NCBI RefSeq assembly: GCF_000337175.1
Contig: NZ_AOIJ01000086.1
Span: 48,157 to 112,156, forward strand
Source of the DNA: Natrinema gari JCM 14663
GTDB taxonomy: Archaea; Halobacteriota; Halobacteria; Halobacteriales; Natrialbaceae
Length of the DNA stretch: 64,000 nucleotides
Direction: 5' to 3'
Below the pieces are notes generated by a model, which saw nothing but the letters and a program-made list of their open reading frames with translations, had not been told where the DNA came from and did not search any database. The position numbers and the translations under genes were made by a program. Positions 53,021 to 63,655 of this stretch are shown here, one piece after another; position 1 is the stretch's first letter; each line of letters begins with the position of its first letter.

Positions 53021-54339
53021 GAGACGACCTCGAGCGGTTCCGAGAGGTGGGCGAACAGCGTCGCGAAGATCTGGCCGACTTCATCCAGTACGGCGACCTG
53101 GGCCAGAGCCGGCCGGGCGAGATCAAGATCCCGGTCAAGATCGTCTCGCTGCCGGAGTTCGAGTACGACCAACGCGATCAGGGTGGCGTCGGGCAGGGCG
53201 AGGACGGCACGCCTGATACCGGCCAGCCGGTCGGCCAGCCACAACCACAGCCGGGTGACGACGACGGCGAGGACGGCGAGCCGGGCGAGGACGGCGGCGA
53301 TCACGAGTACTACGAGATGGACCCCGAGGAGTTCGCCGCGGAGCTCGACGAGGAGCTCGGGCTCGATCTCGACCCCAAGGGGAAGAAAGTAATCGAGGAG
53401 AAGGAGGGCCCATTCACCGATCTCACACGGACCGGCCCGAACAGCACGCTCGACTTCGAGCGGATGTTCAAGGAGGGATTAAAGCGCAAACTCGCGATGG
53501 ACTTCGACGAGGAGTTCCTGCGGGAACTCTGCAAGGTCGAGGGGGTTTCGCCCCGCGAGGTCTTCGAGTGGGCTCGCGGCGAGAACCTGCCGGTGTCGAT
53601 GGCCTGGATCGAAGAGGCCTACAAGGACATCCCGGACGAGGAACGCGGTACGTGGGACTCGATTCAGGATGTCGAAGACAACGTCGAGCGCGAGAGCGTC
53701 CAGCAGAAGATCCGTCGCGAGGGGATCCAGCACGTCCCCTTCCGCCGCGAGGACGAGCGCTACCGTCACCCCGAGATCATCGAGGAGAAAGAGAAGAACG
53801 TCGTCGTCGTCAACATCCGCGACGTGTCCGGATCGATGCGCGAGAAGAAACGCGAACTCGTCGAGCGGACGTTCACCCCGCTGGACTGGTACCTGCAGGG
53901 CAAGTACGACAACGCCGAGTTCGTCTACATCGCCCACGACGCCGACGCCTGGGAGGTCGACCGCGACGAGTTCTTCGGAATCCGCAGCGGCGGCGGCACC
54001 AAGATCTCGAGCGCGTACGAACTCGCCGCGGAGTTGCTCGAGGACTACCCCTGGGCCGACTGGAACCGGTACGTCTTCGCCGCGGGCGACTCGGAAAACT
54101 CCTCGAACGACACCGAGGAGCGCGTGGTTCCGATGATGGAGCAGATCCCCGCGAACCTCCACGCCTACGTGGAGACCCAGCCAAGCGGCAACGCGATCAA
54201 CGCCACCCACGCCGAGGAACTCGAGCGCCACTTCGGCACCGACGCCGACGACATCGCGGTGGCGTACGTCAACGACGAATCGGACGTGACGGACGCGATC
54301 TACGAGATCCTCTCGACGGAGGGTACTGCAAATGAGTAA
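53011..54339 (+). CDS. yeaH: YeaH/DUF444 VWA-domain protein
   Basis: 442 residues. The first ~120 residues contain a Gly/Asp/Pro/Gln-rich flexible stretch. Residues ~265-430 form a von Willebrand A domain with the MIDAS pattern [25 protein letters not shown] (DxSxS) and [21 protein letters not shown] (Thr). It is the usual partner of PrkA kinases; in E. coli yeaGH act together in stress. Start overlaps the second prkA stop by 10 bases, and its stop overlaps the spoVR start by 8. Confidence 0.88.
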   Translation: MGLRDDLERFREVGEQRREDLADFIQYGDLGQSRPGEIKIPVKIVSLPEFEYDQRDQGGVGQGEDGTPDTGQPVGQPQPQPGDDDGEDGEPGEDGGDHEYYEMDPEEFAAELDEELGLDLDPKGKKVIEEKEGPFTDLTRTGPNSTLDFERMFKEGLKRKLAMDFDEEFLRELCKVEGVSPREVFEWARGENLPVSMAWIEEAYKDIPDEERGTWDSIQDVEDNVERESVQQKIRREGIQHVPFRREDERYRHPEIIEEKEKNVVVVNIRDVSGSMREKKRELVERTFTPLDWYLQGKYDNAEFVYIAHDADAWEVDRDEFFGIRSGGGTKISSAYELAAELLEDYPWADWNRYVFAAGDSENSSNDTEERVVPMMEQIPANLHAYVETQPSGNAINATHAEELERHFGTDADDIAVAYVNDESDVTDAIYEILSTEGTANE

Positions 54340-56350
54340 TTCGGACAGATTCCGCAAACAGGCGATCGCCAGCGACCTCGAGGAGCCGGTCGACGAGGCC
54401 CGGAACCTTGCCGAGAAACTCGGCCTCGAGCCCTATCCGGTGAAGTACTGGATCATCGATTACGACGAGATGAACGAACTCATCGCCTACGGCGGGTTCC
54501 AGAGCCGGTACCCCCACTGGCGGTGGGGAATGCAGTACGACAAGCAACAAAAGCAGGGCCAGTACGCGGGGGGGAAGGCCTTCGAGATCGTCAACAACGA
54601 TAATCCCGCGCACGCGTTCCTTCAGGAGTCCAACACGGTCGCCGACCAGAAGGCGGTCATCACCCACGTCGAGGCCCACTCGGACTTCTTCGCCAACAAC
54701 GACTGGTTCGGCCTGTTCACCAGCGGGCGCGCGGACGAGGACCAGGTCAACGCCGCGGCCATGCTCGAGCGTCACGCGCGGGCGATTGACGAGTATATGT
54801 CCGATCCCGAGATCGACCGCGCCGAGGTCGAGAAGTGGATCGACCACTGTCTCTCGCTCGAGGACAACATCGATCAGCATCAGGTGTTCAGCCGTCGGCT
54901 CGATGTCGATGGACCCGCGATCGAGGGAATCGACGAGGACCTTGCCGAGAAGTTGGACGAACTCGAACTCTCCGACGAGATCAAAGGCGAGGTCTTCACC
55001 GAGGAGTGGGTCGAGCAACTCGAGGACGAAGAGCTGACTGGGACCTTCCCCGAGGAGCCACAGAAGGACCTGCTGGCCTTCGTTCGTGAACACGGCAAAC
55101 AGTACGACGACGAGGCCGGCCGCGGCGTCGAGATGGAAGAGTGGCAACGCGACATCCTCGACATGATGCGGGCGGAAGCCTACTACTTCGCCGCCCAGAA
55201 GATGACGAAGGTGATGAACGAGGGCTGGGCCGCCTACTGGGAGTCGACGATGATGACCGACGAAGCCTTCGCCGGCGACGACGAGTTCGTTAACTACGCC
55301 GACCACATGGCGAAGGTACTGGCGTCGGGCGGGCTCAATCCCTACAGCCTCGGGATGGAACTCTGGGAGTACGTCGAGAACACGACCAACCGGCGGGAGG
55401 TCCTCGAGGCACTGCTGCGCGTCGAGGGCATCTCGTGGCGCAACCTCGTCGATGTCGTCGACTTCGACGATGTCCTCGAGCGACTCGAGCCGCCGGCGGC
55501 GATCGAGACGATCACTCCCGAGACGCTCGACGAACTCGAAGAGGTCTCCGACGAGTGGGTCGACCGCGAGGCCGTCGAGAAGGCCCGCGCGGGCGAGATC
55601 GACGTTTCGAGCTACCCCTGGAAGGTACTGACCGAGACGGGGTTGGCGCGTCGCCACTACTCGCTGGTCAAGCGCCAGCACCGCGGGTTCCTCGGCCGGG
55701 TCAACCAGAACGAACTCGAGCGGATCGGTCGGTACCTGTTCGACGACGCCCGCTATGCGTCGGTCGAGGAAGCCCTCGACGATGTCGACTTCACGGCGGG
55801 CTGGAACCGGATGTTCGACGTCCGGGAGAGTCACAACGACGTGACATTCCTCGACGAGTTCCTGACCCAGGAGTTCATCACGGAGAACAACTACTTCACC
55901 TACGAACACTCCCAGGCGACGGGGCAGTTCCACGTCGCCAGCGACGCGGCCGAGGACGTCAAAAAGAAGCTGCTGTTGCAGTTCACTAACTTCGGGAAGC
56001 CGACCATCGCGGTCTACGACGGCAACTACAACAACGCCAACGAACTACTGCTTGGCCACCAGTACAACGGCGTCATGCTCGATCTCGAGCAGGCCACGGA
56101 GACGCTCAAGCGGATCTTCGAACTGTGGGGGCGGCCGGTGAACCTGCTGACGATCGTCAAGGAGGTTGACGAACACGACATCGAGGTCGCCAAGCGCCGC
56201 AATCGCGAGCCCGAACCCGAAGAGCAGGGCAAAGTGATCCGGTACAACGGCCAAACGGTGACGACCGAAGACGTGCCCTGGGAGGAGGTCGAACACCTCG
56301 CTGCCGACGACATCGATTACGACACGAAGCCAGACGAATGGCTCGCGTAA
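54332..56350 (+). CDS. spoVR: SpoVR-family protein
   Basis: 672 residues, longer than typical bacterial SpoVR (~470-510). The family segments are visible: [37 protein letters not shown] (conserved His/Glu), [23 protein letters not shown], and [19 protein letters not shown] with [39 protein letters not shown] near the end. Fourth gene of the PrkA operon; the start overlaps yeaH by 8 bases. Bacterial relatives act in spore cortex formation and stress; the archaeal role is unknown but linked by operon to PrkA signalling. Confidence 0.9.
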   Translation: MSNSDRFRKQAIASDLEEPVDEARNLAEKLGLEPYPVKYWIIDYDEMNELIAYGGFQSRYPHWRWGMQYDKQQKQGQYAGGKAFEIVNNDNPAHAFLQESNTVADQKAVITHVEAHSDFFANNDWFGLFTSGRADEDQVNAAAMLERHARAIDEYMSDPEIDRAEVEKWIDHCLSLEDNIDQHQVFSRRLDVDGPAIEGIDEDLAEKLDELELSDEIKGEVFTEEWVEQLEDEELTGTFPEEPQKDLLAFVREHGKQYDDEAGRGVEMEEWQRDILDMMRAEAYYFAAQKMTKVMNEGWAAYWESTMMTDEAFAGDDEFVNYADHMAKVLASGGLNPYSLGMELWEYVENTTNRREVLEALLRVEGISWRNLVDVVDFDDVLERLEPPAAIETITPETLDELEEVSDEWVDREAVEKARAGEIDVSSYPWKVLTETGLARRHYSLVKRQHRGFLGRVNQNELERIGRYLFDDARYASVEEALDDVDFTAGWNRMFDVRESHNDVTFLDEFLTQEFITENNYFTYEHSQATGQFHVASDAAEDVKKKLLLQFTNFGKPTIAVYDGNYNNANELLLGHQYNGVMLDLEQATETLKRIFELWGRPVNLLTIVKEVDEHDIEVAKRRNREPEPEEQGKVIRYNGQTVTTEDVPWEEVEHLAADDIDYDTKPDEWLA

Positions 56351-56447
56351 GGGCGCTTGCGACCCGGATTCTGCCTCCTCCGAGCGCATCGGTCCGGGGG
56401 CCGTTGGCCAGAACCCTTACATCATCGTTCGCCAATGCAGGGACACG

Positions 56448-57482
56448 ATGGATGGGGATGGGGGTGAGGCCGTCGAGCCTCGGGGCCGGGGGGCCACCGG
56501 GGTCGATCTGCCAGCAGTACTGACACGACTCGACGACCAGGACCCGGCGGAGCAACGGGCCGCTGTCCGCCGGATTCGAACCACGATCGACGACCAGGGA
56601 CAGGCGGCGGCGTGTGCCCCGACGGTACCGAAGTTACGGTCGCTGCTCGAGCGACCGGAGCTGGGGTTTCGCGACGAGATCGCCGCCTGTCTCGCGGAGC
56701 TGGCGGCCGACGCACCGACGGATGTCGCGCCGTCGACCGGCACGATCGTAACGGTCGCCCGTGAAAACGCCGACCAGCCGGTGGCGCGGGAACTCCTCCG
56801 GTGTCTCGCCGCCGTCGCGGCCGAGCGGCCGGACGTCCTGGTCGAGCATCTTGAGGCGATCGCCGACGTGCTGGATCGCCGACGCGGGTACGACCGCCAC
56901 GGGTTGCAGGCGATCGCCCGCGTCTCGACGGCGGAACCGACGGCGATCGAACCGGTCGCGCCGATCCTCGTCGACGCGCTGGCCGCGAACCCGATCGAAA
57001 ACGGGCCGCCGGTGTGTCGAGCGCTCGGTCGGCTGGCGCGGTCCGATGGGGAACTGTCCACCCTCGAGTTCGTGACGCACGTCGCGAGTCTCGTCGACCA
57101 CGACGACGGAGCGCTGCGACACGACGCGATCGGCTGTCTCGGCGATGTCGTCCACTGTGATCCCGACGCGGTCGAACCGGTCTGTGCCGATCTCGCGGCG
57201 GCGCTTTCCTTTTCAGACCCGGAGACGCGGGCTATCGCGGCGGTCACGGTGGCCCGCATCGCCGCCGAGACCAGTGACGCGGTCGCCCCGGTTCGCGAGG
57301 AGTTGCGCGAACTCCTCGCGGACGACCACGCGACCGTCCGGGCGAACGCCTGCGTTGCGCTCGGGTATGGACGCGTCGACGCGGCCGTGTCGCGACTGCG
57401 GGAACTCGCGACCGATGACCCGGCACCGAACGTCCGCGATCGCGCGTCGTGGGCCCTGAGACGCCTTTCCGACGGCCGATAA
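56448..57482 (+). CDS. HEAT-repeat protein
   Basis: 344 residues of repeated helical hairpins from residue ~25 to the end: LDDQDPAEQRAAVRRIRTTI, LGFRDEIAACLAELAADAP, VARELLRCLAAVAAERPDV, DPETRAIAAVTVARIAAETS, DHATVRANACVALGYGRVDAA, PAPNVRDRASWALRRLSDGR. It resembles the HEAT protein at 15048 but ends without a zinc ribbon. Likely an adaptor. It follows the spoVR gene by ~100 bp on the same strand and could be read from the same transcript. Confidence 0.72.
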   Translation: MDGDGGEAVEPRGRGATGVDLPAVLTRLDDQDPAEQRAAVRRIRTTIDDQGQAAACAPTVPKLRSLLERPELGFRDEIAACLAELAADAPTDVAPSTGTIVTVARENADQPVARELLRCLAAVAAERPDVLVEHLEAIADVLDRRRGYDRHGLQAIARVSTAEPTAIEPVAPILVDALAANPIENGPPVCRALGRLARSDGELSTLEFVTHVASLVDHDDGALRHDAIGCLGDVVHCDPDAVEPVCADLAAALSFSDPETRAIAAVTVARIAAETSDAVAPVREELRELLADDHATVRANACVALGYGRVDAAVSRLRELATDDPAPNVRDRASWALRRLSDGR

Positions 57483-57533
57483 CGGTCGCCACGAACCGTA
57501 ACGCAGTCGATGCTCGCGGCCGTTGCTCCGACC

Positions 57534-57935
57534 ATGAACGTCAGCGTCGAGACCGAGTCCCGGTTGACGACCGTCGACGTAACCGACCGCATCGCCGCAG
57601 CCGTTCCGGACCACCTCGAGTCGGGCACCTGTACGGCCTTCGTTCAGCACACGACGGCCGGACTCGTCGTCCAAGAGGACGAGCCGCGGCTCCGGGGTGA
57701 TCTCGAGTCGTTCCTGGGTGATCTGGTCCCCGACGAAGGACATGCACACGACGAGTTAGACGGCAATGCGGACGCCCATCTGCGAGCGGCGCTGCTCGGT
57801 CCGGACGTGACGATCCCGATCGTAGACGGGGAGCTAGCGCTGGGGACCTGGCAGTCGGTGTTGCTTGTCGAGTGTGATGGACCGCGAACCCGGACCGTGA
57901 CCGTGACGACCGTCGGCGACACCAGTAGCGACTGA
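57534..57935 (+). CDS. YjbQ/UPF0047-family protein (secondary thiamine-phosphate synthase type)
   Basis: 133 residues from MNVSVETESR. The family pattern is intact: GTCTAFVQHTTAGLVVQEDEPRLRGDLESFL, EGHAHDELDGNADAHLRAALLG (conserved His/Asp/Asn) and GELALGTWQSVLLVECDGPR. YjbQ proteins show weak thiamine-phosphate synthase activity in E. coli; the true role in archaea is not certain. A small beta-barrel trimer, cytoplasmic. Confidence 0.85.
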   Translation: MNVSVETESRLTTVDVTDRIAAAVPDHLESGTCTAFVQHTTAGLVVQEDEPRLRGDLESFLGDLVPDEGHAHDELDGNADAHLRAALLGPDVTIPIVDGELALGTWQSVLLVECDGPRTRTVTVTTVGDTSSD

Positions 57936-58056
57936 ACGTCACTGAGCCACTGAACGCCCATTGCACACGAGACTCACACGACGGCCGTTCGAGGGGTGTG
58001 TCACTCGTCTCAGCTGGTCTTCTAAATAGCGGTGGCCCTGTCTCGACGCCGCGCGA

Positions 58057-58722
58057 TCACACGGCGATCGGCCGATCCGCCGAGACGCAGTCGACGCCTC
58101 GGCATCCGAGCAGAATCGCCACCGATCGCCGCTCGACTGTCCACGCGTGGACCTCGAGTCCGACGCGCTTCGCCCGCGGGACGAGCCCGGTCGCCAGACA
58201 GCGCCAGCGGTTCGCACCGAGTACGTCACAGTCGAGTTCGACCGCGGTCGTGACCGGCCGCTCGAGGTGGCGACTCACGAGCACCCCGATGGACTGGTCC
58301 GGGTCGCACTCGCGGATCGCCCGCAGTTCGGAGACCAGAAAGGACGTCACGATAACACGATTGTCGACGGCGGCCTCCTCGAGCGCCGTAAGAACGTCCG
58401 CGGCGATGCCGGACGTCTTGAGTTCGAGCGTGACCTCGACGGACGGCGGCAGGGCCGCGAGCATGTCCGCGAGGGTCGGAATCCGCTCGTCGGACCCGAG
58501 CACCGAGTAGTCGGTGAGTTCCGCGAGCGGGGTCTCCGCGACGCTGCCCGACCCGTCGGTGATGCGGTCGATCGTTTCGTCGTGGACGACGACGAGTTCG
58601 CCGGAGCCACAGCGTCGAACGTCGAACTCGACGGCGTCGGCGTGCTCGGCGGCGGCCCGGATGGCACCGATCGTGTTCTCGGGGGCGGTCGCGGCGAAGC
58701 CGCGATGCGCGATGAGTCGCAT
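58057..58722 (-). CDS. glycerophosphodiester phosphodiesterase
   Basis: 221 residues. The GDPD catalytic signature MRLIAHRGFAATAPENTIGAI (H-R-G and E-N-T) is at the N-terminus, with ELVVVHDETIDRITDGSGSV, VEVTLELKTSG, and VHAWTVERRSVAILLG near the end. It splits glycerophosphodiesters to glycerol phosphate and an alcohol with a divalent metal. No signal peptide, so it acts inside the cell on lipid head-group products. Confidence 0.87.
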   Translation of the reverse strand: MRLIAHRGFAATAPENTIGAIRAAAEHADAVEFDVRRCGSGELVVVHDETIDRITDGSGSVAETPLAELTDYSVLGSDERIPTLADMLAALPPSVEVTLELKTSGIAADVLTALEEAAVDNRVIVTSFLVSELRAIRECDPDQSIGVLVSRHLERPVTTAVELDCDVLGANRWRCLATGLVPRAKRVGLEVHAWTVERRSVAILLGCRGVDCVSADRPIAV

Positions 58723-58900
58723 TCACCGGCGTAACGGGAGCCGCGGGCTTCAGTGGCGCGTTCGGTCGCAGGACCTGAACCCGTCGCTCCGGGACCGACC
58801 AAACCACTTAGCAAGCAACGTTACAAGAGTTCCCCGACTAGAGGGGGATGATTACTGGATTGGACTCCCTACTCATTCACTCGGTCGGCGTGATCCGCCG

Positions 58901-59347
58901 ATGAGCCGCCGAGACGATGCGCCTGTCGACGTCCTGCTCGTCGAGGACGAGGCCGAAGCCGTTCGGCGCATCGGCGAGGCATTCGACGAGGTCGACGCCG
59001 AAACGTCGGTTCGGGTCGCCACCGACGGCGACGAAGCGCTGACGGTGCTGACCGAACGCGGCGACGAGCCACCCTCGGTTCCGGATCTCGTGTTGCTTGA
59101 TCTGGACGTGCCGCGGCTGAGTGGTCTCGGGCTTCTCGAGGCGATCACGAATGAGCCGAAGCTCGCGCGGCTGCCCGTGCTCGTGTTGACGCAATCGGCG
59201 GCCGTCGAGGACGTTCGAGCGAGCTACGAGCTTGCGGCCAACGCCTCTCTCACGAAACCGTCCGAGCCCGAGGCCTACGCCGAGCTGATCGAGGCGATCG
59301 CGGACTTCTGGTTCGGGCGGGCTGCCCTGCCGACGAACGACTCGTAG
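58901..59347 (+). CDS. single-domain response regulator
   Basis: 148 residues from MSRRDDAPVDVLLVEDEAEAVRRIG. Receiver motifs: VEDE acidic pair, VLLDLDVPRLSGLGLLEAI (phospho-accepting Asp in LDLD), VLTQSA (Thr/Ser) and SLTKPSEPEAYAEL (Lys). Unlike the kinase at 8114 all key residues are present. No output domain, of the Rcp1/CheY-like type; it may take phosphate from one of the PAS kinases in this window. Kinase partner unknown. Confidence 0.85.
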   Translation: MSRRDDAPVDVLLVEDEAEAVRRIGEAFDEVDAETSVRVATDGDEALTVLTERGDEPPSVPDLVLLDLDVPRLSGLGLLEAITNEPKLARLPVLVLTQSAAVEDVRASYELAANASLTKPSEPEAYAELIEAIADFWFGRAALPTNDS

Positions 59348-59415
59348 TGCCGGGTCGAACGTTATGGGGCGTCTTCGCCCCGTCCTTTGATACGAACGGC
59401 CGGCACACGTACGGT

Positions 59416-60150
59416 ATGGGAGTCACGACCGACTTCGATGTCGATTTCGACGGCACCGTTGCGGTGATCACCGGTGCGAGCGGCGCGCTCGGTAGTGCGA
59501 CCGTCGACCGCTTCCGCGCGGCGGGGGCGACCGTCTGTGCCGTCGATGTCGTTCCACCGGCCGACGCGGACAGTTCGCTCGAGGCGGACCCCGCCGACGA
59601 ACCCGACCTCGCGTTCTACGAGGCCGACCTGACCGACGAGGACGACGTCGCGGCCCTGATGGATGCCGTCGTCGACGACCACGGGCGGATCGACCACCTG
59701 CTGAACATCGCCGGGACGTGGCGCGGCGGCGACCACATCGAGGACACCGACCTCGCGGAGTTCGAGTTGCTCGTCGACGTCAACCTGAAAACGGCCTTCC
59801 TCGCGTCCAAACACGCCCTGCCACACCTCCAGGAGGCGGCGGGCTCGATCGTCAGTATCAGCGCCCGGTCCTCGCTCGAGGGCGGCGCGGGCGACGGCCC
59901 CTACCGGATCACGAAGGCCGGCATCCGACTGCTGACGGAGACGCTGGCCGAGGAGAACCGCGGGACCGTCCGTGCGAACTGCGTCATGCCGAGCGTGATC
60001 GATACGCCGATGAACCGCGAGCTGATGCCCGACGCGGACCACGACTCGTGGGTCGCTCCGAGCGATATCGCGGACGTGCTGGCGTTCCTCTGTAGCGACG
60101 GCGCGGCGGTGACAAGCGGTGCTGCGGTACCGGTGTACGGCGAAGCCTGA
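59416..60150 (+). CDS. short-chain dehydrogenase/reductase
   Basis: 244 residues from the ATG at 59416. Cofactor motif AVITGASGALGSATVD (~14-29), NIAG (~93), catalytic Ser in SIVSISARSS and Y-R-I-T-K (Tyr ~161, Lys ~165) are all present. NAD(P)H-dependent oxidation or reduction of an alcohol or ketone; substrate not predictable. It is convergent with the sodium-dependent transporter gene, with a hairpin between them. Confidence 0.85.
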   Translation: MGVTTDFDVDFDGTVAVITGASGALGSATVDRFRAAGATVCAVDVVPPADADSSLEADPADEPDLAFYEADLTDEDDVAALMDAVVDDHGRIDHLLNIAGTWRGGDHIEDTDLAEFELLVDVNLKTAFLASKHALPHLQEAAGSIVSISARSSLEGGAGDGPYRITKAGIRLLTETLAEENRGTVRANCVMPSVIDTPMNRELMPDADHDSWVAPSDIADVLAFLCSDGAAVTSGAAVPVYGEA

Positions 60151-60164
60151 CCGTCGTCGGGAGC

Positions 60165-60180
60165 GGCGAAAAAAGTCGCC
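60165..60180. terminator. hairpin terminator between convergent genes
   Basis: ggcga-aaaaag-tcgcc between the SDR and transporter stops; on the minus strand the loop is a T6 run, suited to end the transporter transcript. Confidence 0.4.
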
Positions 60181-60203
60181 GTTCGAAAGGGCGGTCGTCT
60201 CCG

Positions 60204-61556
60204 TTAGAGGTTCGTGTTGAGCCAGTCGGCGAACCCGCCAGTCAGGAACCCGTAGTAACCCCACACGTTCAACACCACCAGGCCGACCAGCGCGACGACG
60301 ACCGGGATCCGGATGAACCAGAGCCATGCGACTCCCAGCGAGCCGATGTCTTTGATTCCCTTCTCGATCTCCTCGAGCGCGAGGTCAGGAACGTACCACC
60401 CCACGAAGATCGAGAGTAAGAGCCCGCCGAGCATGAGCAGGATGCTGTTCGCGAAGCCATCGTAAAGATCGATGAAGATGAGGTCGAGCGCGGCCGGCGT
60501 CCCGAAGAGGAATATCGCCACGCCCAGTGTGGCAGTTGCGGGAACGCGATCGATGTCCCATTCGTCGATCAGATAGGAGACGACGACCTCCATAATACTG
60601 ATCGCGCTCGAGAGTGCAGCGATGGCGACGGTCCCGAAGAAAATCGCGCCGAGGAGGCCGCCCAGCGGAAGTTCGGCGAACGCCGCGGCGAGACTGACAA
60701 AGATGAGCGACGGACCGGACGCACCGGGATCGATCCCCGCTGCAAAGAGGATCGGGAACGCGATCAGTCCCGCGGTAAAGGCGATGAAGGTGTCGAGGAT
60801 GGCAATGATACTGGCGTCCGACGCGAGGTTTCGATCCTCCCCGAGGTAGGATGCGTATGTCATCATCACACCCATCCCGAGCGAGAGCGTGAAGAACGCC
60901 TGTGCGGCTGCTGCCGGAAGAATCGTCGTCCACTCGCTCATGATCGTACTGAGTTCCGGCGAGAGGTAATACGCGTACGCGTCGGCTGCCCCCTCGAGCG
61001 TGAACACGTAAGCGGCGAGTCCGAGTGAAATGATGATGATAGCGGGCACCATCACTTTGACCGAGAGTTCGATCCCGCGCTCGATGCCAAGCGCGACGAT
61101 GACGATCACTCCGAGCATGAAAAGCGCGTGCAAGGCGACGGCATCAAGCCCGGACGCGACTGCGCCGAACTGTTCAGGCGCGGCATCGGCAGTATATCCT
61201 CCCTGAAGCCCGATGAGGACGTACCGAACCGTCCAGCCCGCGACGACGCTGTAGTACGACAGGATGACGAAACCGGCCGTGACGAAGACCCAGCCGATCT
61301 TCGTCCACGCGCCTCTCCCGATTTGCTTGAGTGCCCCTACGGGGTTCCGTTCCGTATTCCGGCCAACGACGAATTCGGCGAGGATGACCGGAAAGCCGAC
61401 CATGACGACCAACAGGAGATAGATGAACAGGAAGGCAGCGCCCCCTTGCTCCCCCACTTGATACGGAAACCTCCATATGTTACCAAGCCCCACTGCACTC
61501 CCCACTGCAGCAAGGATGAACCCTGTTCGTGTGGCCCATGATTCGCGTTGTGCCAT
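60204..61556 (-). CDS. sodium:neurotransmitter symporter (NSS/SNF) family transporter
   Basis: 450 residues from MAQRESWATRTGFILAAVGSAVGLGNIWRFPYQ, the signature first helix of LeuT-fold NSS proteins (GSAVGLGNIWRFPY), with about 11 membrane helices in all; bacterial relatives such as LeuT/MhsT also carry amino acids. PAAAAQAFFTLSLGMGVMMTYASYL (helix 6-like, sodium site) and GTVAIAALSSAISIMEVVVSY (helix 8-like) are typical. Takes up an amino acid or similar small solute with Na+. An upstream frame to 61802 is not part of it. Divergent from pccB. Confidence 0.9.
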   Translation of the reverse strand: MAQRESWATRTGFILAAVGSAVGLGNIWRFPYQVGEQGGAAFLFIYLLLVVMVGFPVILAEFVVGRNTERNPVGALKQIGRGAWTKIGWVFVTAGFVILSYYSVVAGWTVRYVLIGLQGGYTADAAPEQFGAVASGLDAVALHALFMLGVIVIVALGIERGIELSVKVMVPAIIIISLGLAAYVFTLEGAADAYAYYLSPELSTIMSEWTTILPAAAAQAFFTLSLGMGVMMTYASYLGEDRNLASDASIIAILDTFIAFTAGLIAFPILFAAGIDPGASGPSLIFVSLAAAFAELPLGGLLGAIFFGTVAIAALSSAISIMEVVVSYLIDEWDIDRVPATATLGVAIFLFGTPAALDLIFIDLYDGFANSILLMLGGLLLSIFVGWYVPDLALEEIEKGIKDIGSLGVAWLWFIRIPVVVALVGLVVLNVWGYYGFLTGGFADWLNTNL

Positions 61557-61707
61557 ACCAGCTTTTATAAAAATGCCCCTATTTAACTCTTTGTGGACGA
61601 CCGGGTATTTGCCAGCTGATGAGTCATTAATCGTGAAGGAGTTACGGAATCCTTTTCCAGTTGGTCCTCGCACAACGGCGTATGAATCGTGTAGGGGTGT
61701 TCCCGGA

Positions 61708-63258
61708 ATGACGATGGAAGACCGCATCGACGAACTCGAGGACCTCCGCGAAGAGGCGCGGCAGGGTGGCGGCGAGGCCCGCATCGAGAAGCAACACGAC
61801 AAGGGGAAGATGACCGCTCGCGAGCGGATCGACTACTTCCTCGATGACGGCACCTTCACCGAGTTCGATCAGCTCCGGACTCACCAGACGAGCCAGTTCG
61901 GGATGGAGGAACAGAAGATTCCCGGCGACGGCGTCGTCACGGGGTACGGCGAGGTCAACGGGCGAACGACCTTCGTCTTCGCTCACGACTTCACCGTCTT
62001 CGGCGGCTCGCTCGGCGAGGTCTTCGCCGAGAAGGTCTGTAAGGTCATGGATATGGCGATGGAGGTCGGCGCGCCCGTCATCGGACTCAACGACTCCGCC
62101 GGGGCCCGCATTCAGGAAGGCGTCAAGAGTCTCGCGGGCTACACCGAGATTTTCCGCCGCAACCAGGAAGCCAGCGGCGTCGTCCCCCAGATCTCCGCGA
62201 CGATGGGGCCGTGTGCCGGGGGTGCCGTCTACTCCCCGGCGATCACCGACTTCATCTTCATGGTCAAGGACACGAGCCACATGTACATCACCGGCCCCGG
62301 TGTCACCAAGACCGTCACCGGGGAGGAAGTGTCCCACGAGGAACTCGGCGGCGCGATGACCCACGCCAACAAGACCGGCGTCGCCCAGTTCGCCTGCGAG
62401 AGCGAAGAGCAGGCACTCGACGATATCAAGCGACTCCTCTCCTATCTCCCACAGAACAACGTCGAAGATCCCCCACGCGTCGACCCCTGGGACGATCCCG
62501 ACCGCCGTGACGACGCGCTCACCGAGATCGTCCCCCCGAGCCCGCAGAAGCCCTACGATATGACCGACGTCATCGATAGCGTCGTCGACGAGGGGTCGTT
62601 CTTCGAAGTCGCCGACAACTTCGCCCAGAACATCGTCGTCGGCTTCGGCCGACTCGACGGGCGCTCGGTCGGCCTCGTCGCCAACCAGCCACGGGTCAAC
62701 GCCGGCACGCTGACCGTCGACGCCTCGATGAAGGCCTCGCGGTTCGTCCGGTTCTGTGACTCCTTTAACATCCCGATCGTTACGTTCGTCGACGTCCCCG
62801 GGTACATGCCCGGCACTGACCAGGAACACCGCGGGATCATCCGTCACGGCGCGAAACTGCTCTACGCCTACGCCGAGGCGACCGTTCCCCTGCTGACGGT
62901 CATCACCCGCAAGGCCTACGGCGGTGCCTACTGCGTCATGGCCTCGAAGAACCTCGGCGCGGACGTCAACTACGCCTGGCCGACCGCCGAAATCGCCGTC
63001 ATGGGCCCGCAGGGCGCGGTCAATATCCTCTACCGCGAGGAACTCGCGGAGGCCGACAACCCCGACGAACTCCGTGATGAACTCATCGAGGAGTACCGCG
63101 AGGAGTTCGCCAACCCCTACACCGCGACGGACAAGGGCTTCCTCGACGACGTCATCGTCCCGACCGAAACCCGGCCACGACTGATCCGCGATCTCGAGAT
63201 GCTCGAGACCAAACGCGAACAGAACCCGGACAAGAAACACGGCAACATCCCGCTGTAG
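61708..63258 (+). CDS. pccB: acyl-CoA (propionyl-CoA) carboxylase carboxyltransferase subunit
   Basis: 516 residues from [10 protein letters not shown]; an ATG 6 bp on is also possible. Carboxyltransferase halves: [49 protein letters not shown] and, in the second half, [60 protein letters not shown] (acyl-CoA site). It moves carboxyl from biotin to propionyl-CoA, giving methylmalonyl-CoA. The small pccX follows 4 bp downstream; the biotin carboxylase subunit (pccA) is not in the window. Acetyl-CoA carboxylase activity cannot be excluded. Confidence 0.92.
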   Translation: MTMEDRIDELEDLREEARQGGGEARIEKQHDKGKMTARERIDYFLDDGTFTEFDQLRTHQTSQFGMEEQKIPGDGVVTGYGEVNGRTTFVFAHDFTVFGGSLGEVFAEKVCKVMDMAMEVGAPVIGLNDSAGARIQEGVKSLAGYTEIFRRNQEASGVVPQISATMGPCAGGAVYSPAITDFIFMVKDTSHMYITGPGVTKTVTGEEVSHEELGGAMTHANKTGVAQFACESEEQALDDIKRLLSYLPQNNVEDPPRVDPWDDPDRRDDALTEIVPPSPQKPYDMTDVIDSVVDEGSFFEVADNFAQNIVVGFGRLDGRSVGLVANQPRVNAGTLTVDASMKASRFVRFCDSFNIPIVTFVDVPGYMPGTDQEHRGIIRHGAKLLYAYAEATVPLLTVITRKAYGGAYCVMASKNLGADVNYAWPTAEIAVMGPQGAVNILYREELAEADNPDELRDELIEEYREEFANPYTATDKGFLDDVIVPTETRPRLIRDLEMLETKREQNPDKKHGNIPL

Positions 63259-63262
63259 TCAG

Positions 63263-63592
63263 ATGACCTCACGACAGCCCATCGCCGACGAGACTGTGAC
63301 CAACGACGAGTCGGCGGACCTCGAAGGGGTCCTGCCCGGCGACGTTTCGATCGACCTGCCGGACGACGCGGACGACGAGGAGGCCGCAGCGATCGCGGCC
63401 GCCGTCGGCGCGCACCTCCACGATCACGCGCTCGCAGCCGCCGCAGCGGCCGCTCAGGACGAGGAGACGTGGGACGACGAGCGCTGGGCCTTTGCGGGTC
63501 GGGTTCGCGCACAGCAACACCGGACCGTTCGCGTGCCCCGCGGCGCGCCGACCGACCCGTGGTCGGCCGCGGGACGGACGAAGCAGTTCTAA
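63263..63592 (+). CDS. pccX: PccX-like small subunit of acyl-CoA carboxylase
   Basis: 109 residues, 4 bp after pccB. Acidic, with the conserved Ala-rich segment [22 protein letters not shown] and [13 protein letters not shown]...[14 protein letters not shown]. Haloferax mediterranei needs a small PccX protein for its propionyl-CoA carboxylase, and the layout here (right after pccB) is the same. The N-terminal ~40 residues are flexible and variable. Likely a structural or regulatory subunit. Confidence 0.78.
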   Translation: MTSRQPIADETVTNDESADLEGVLPGDVSIDLPDDADDEEAAAIAAAVGAHLHDHALAAAAAAAQDEETWDDERWAFAGRVRAQQHRTVRVPRGAPTDPWSAAGRTKQF

Positions 63593-63655
63593 CCCGCCGC
63601 GGACCGTTTCGCTGGTTCCGCGAGAAAGAACGTGAACCCGACCGGCGTGGCGGCG

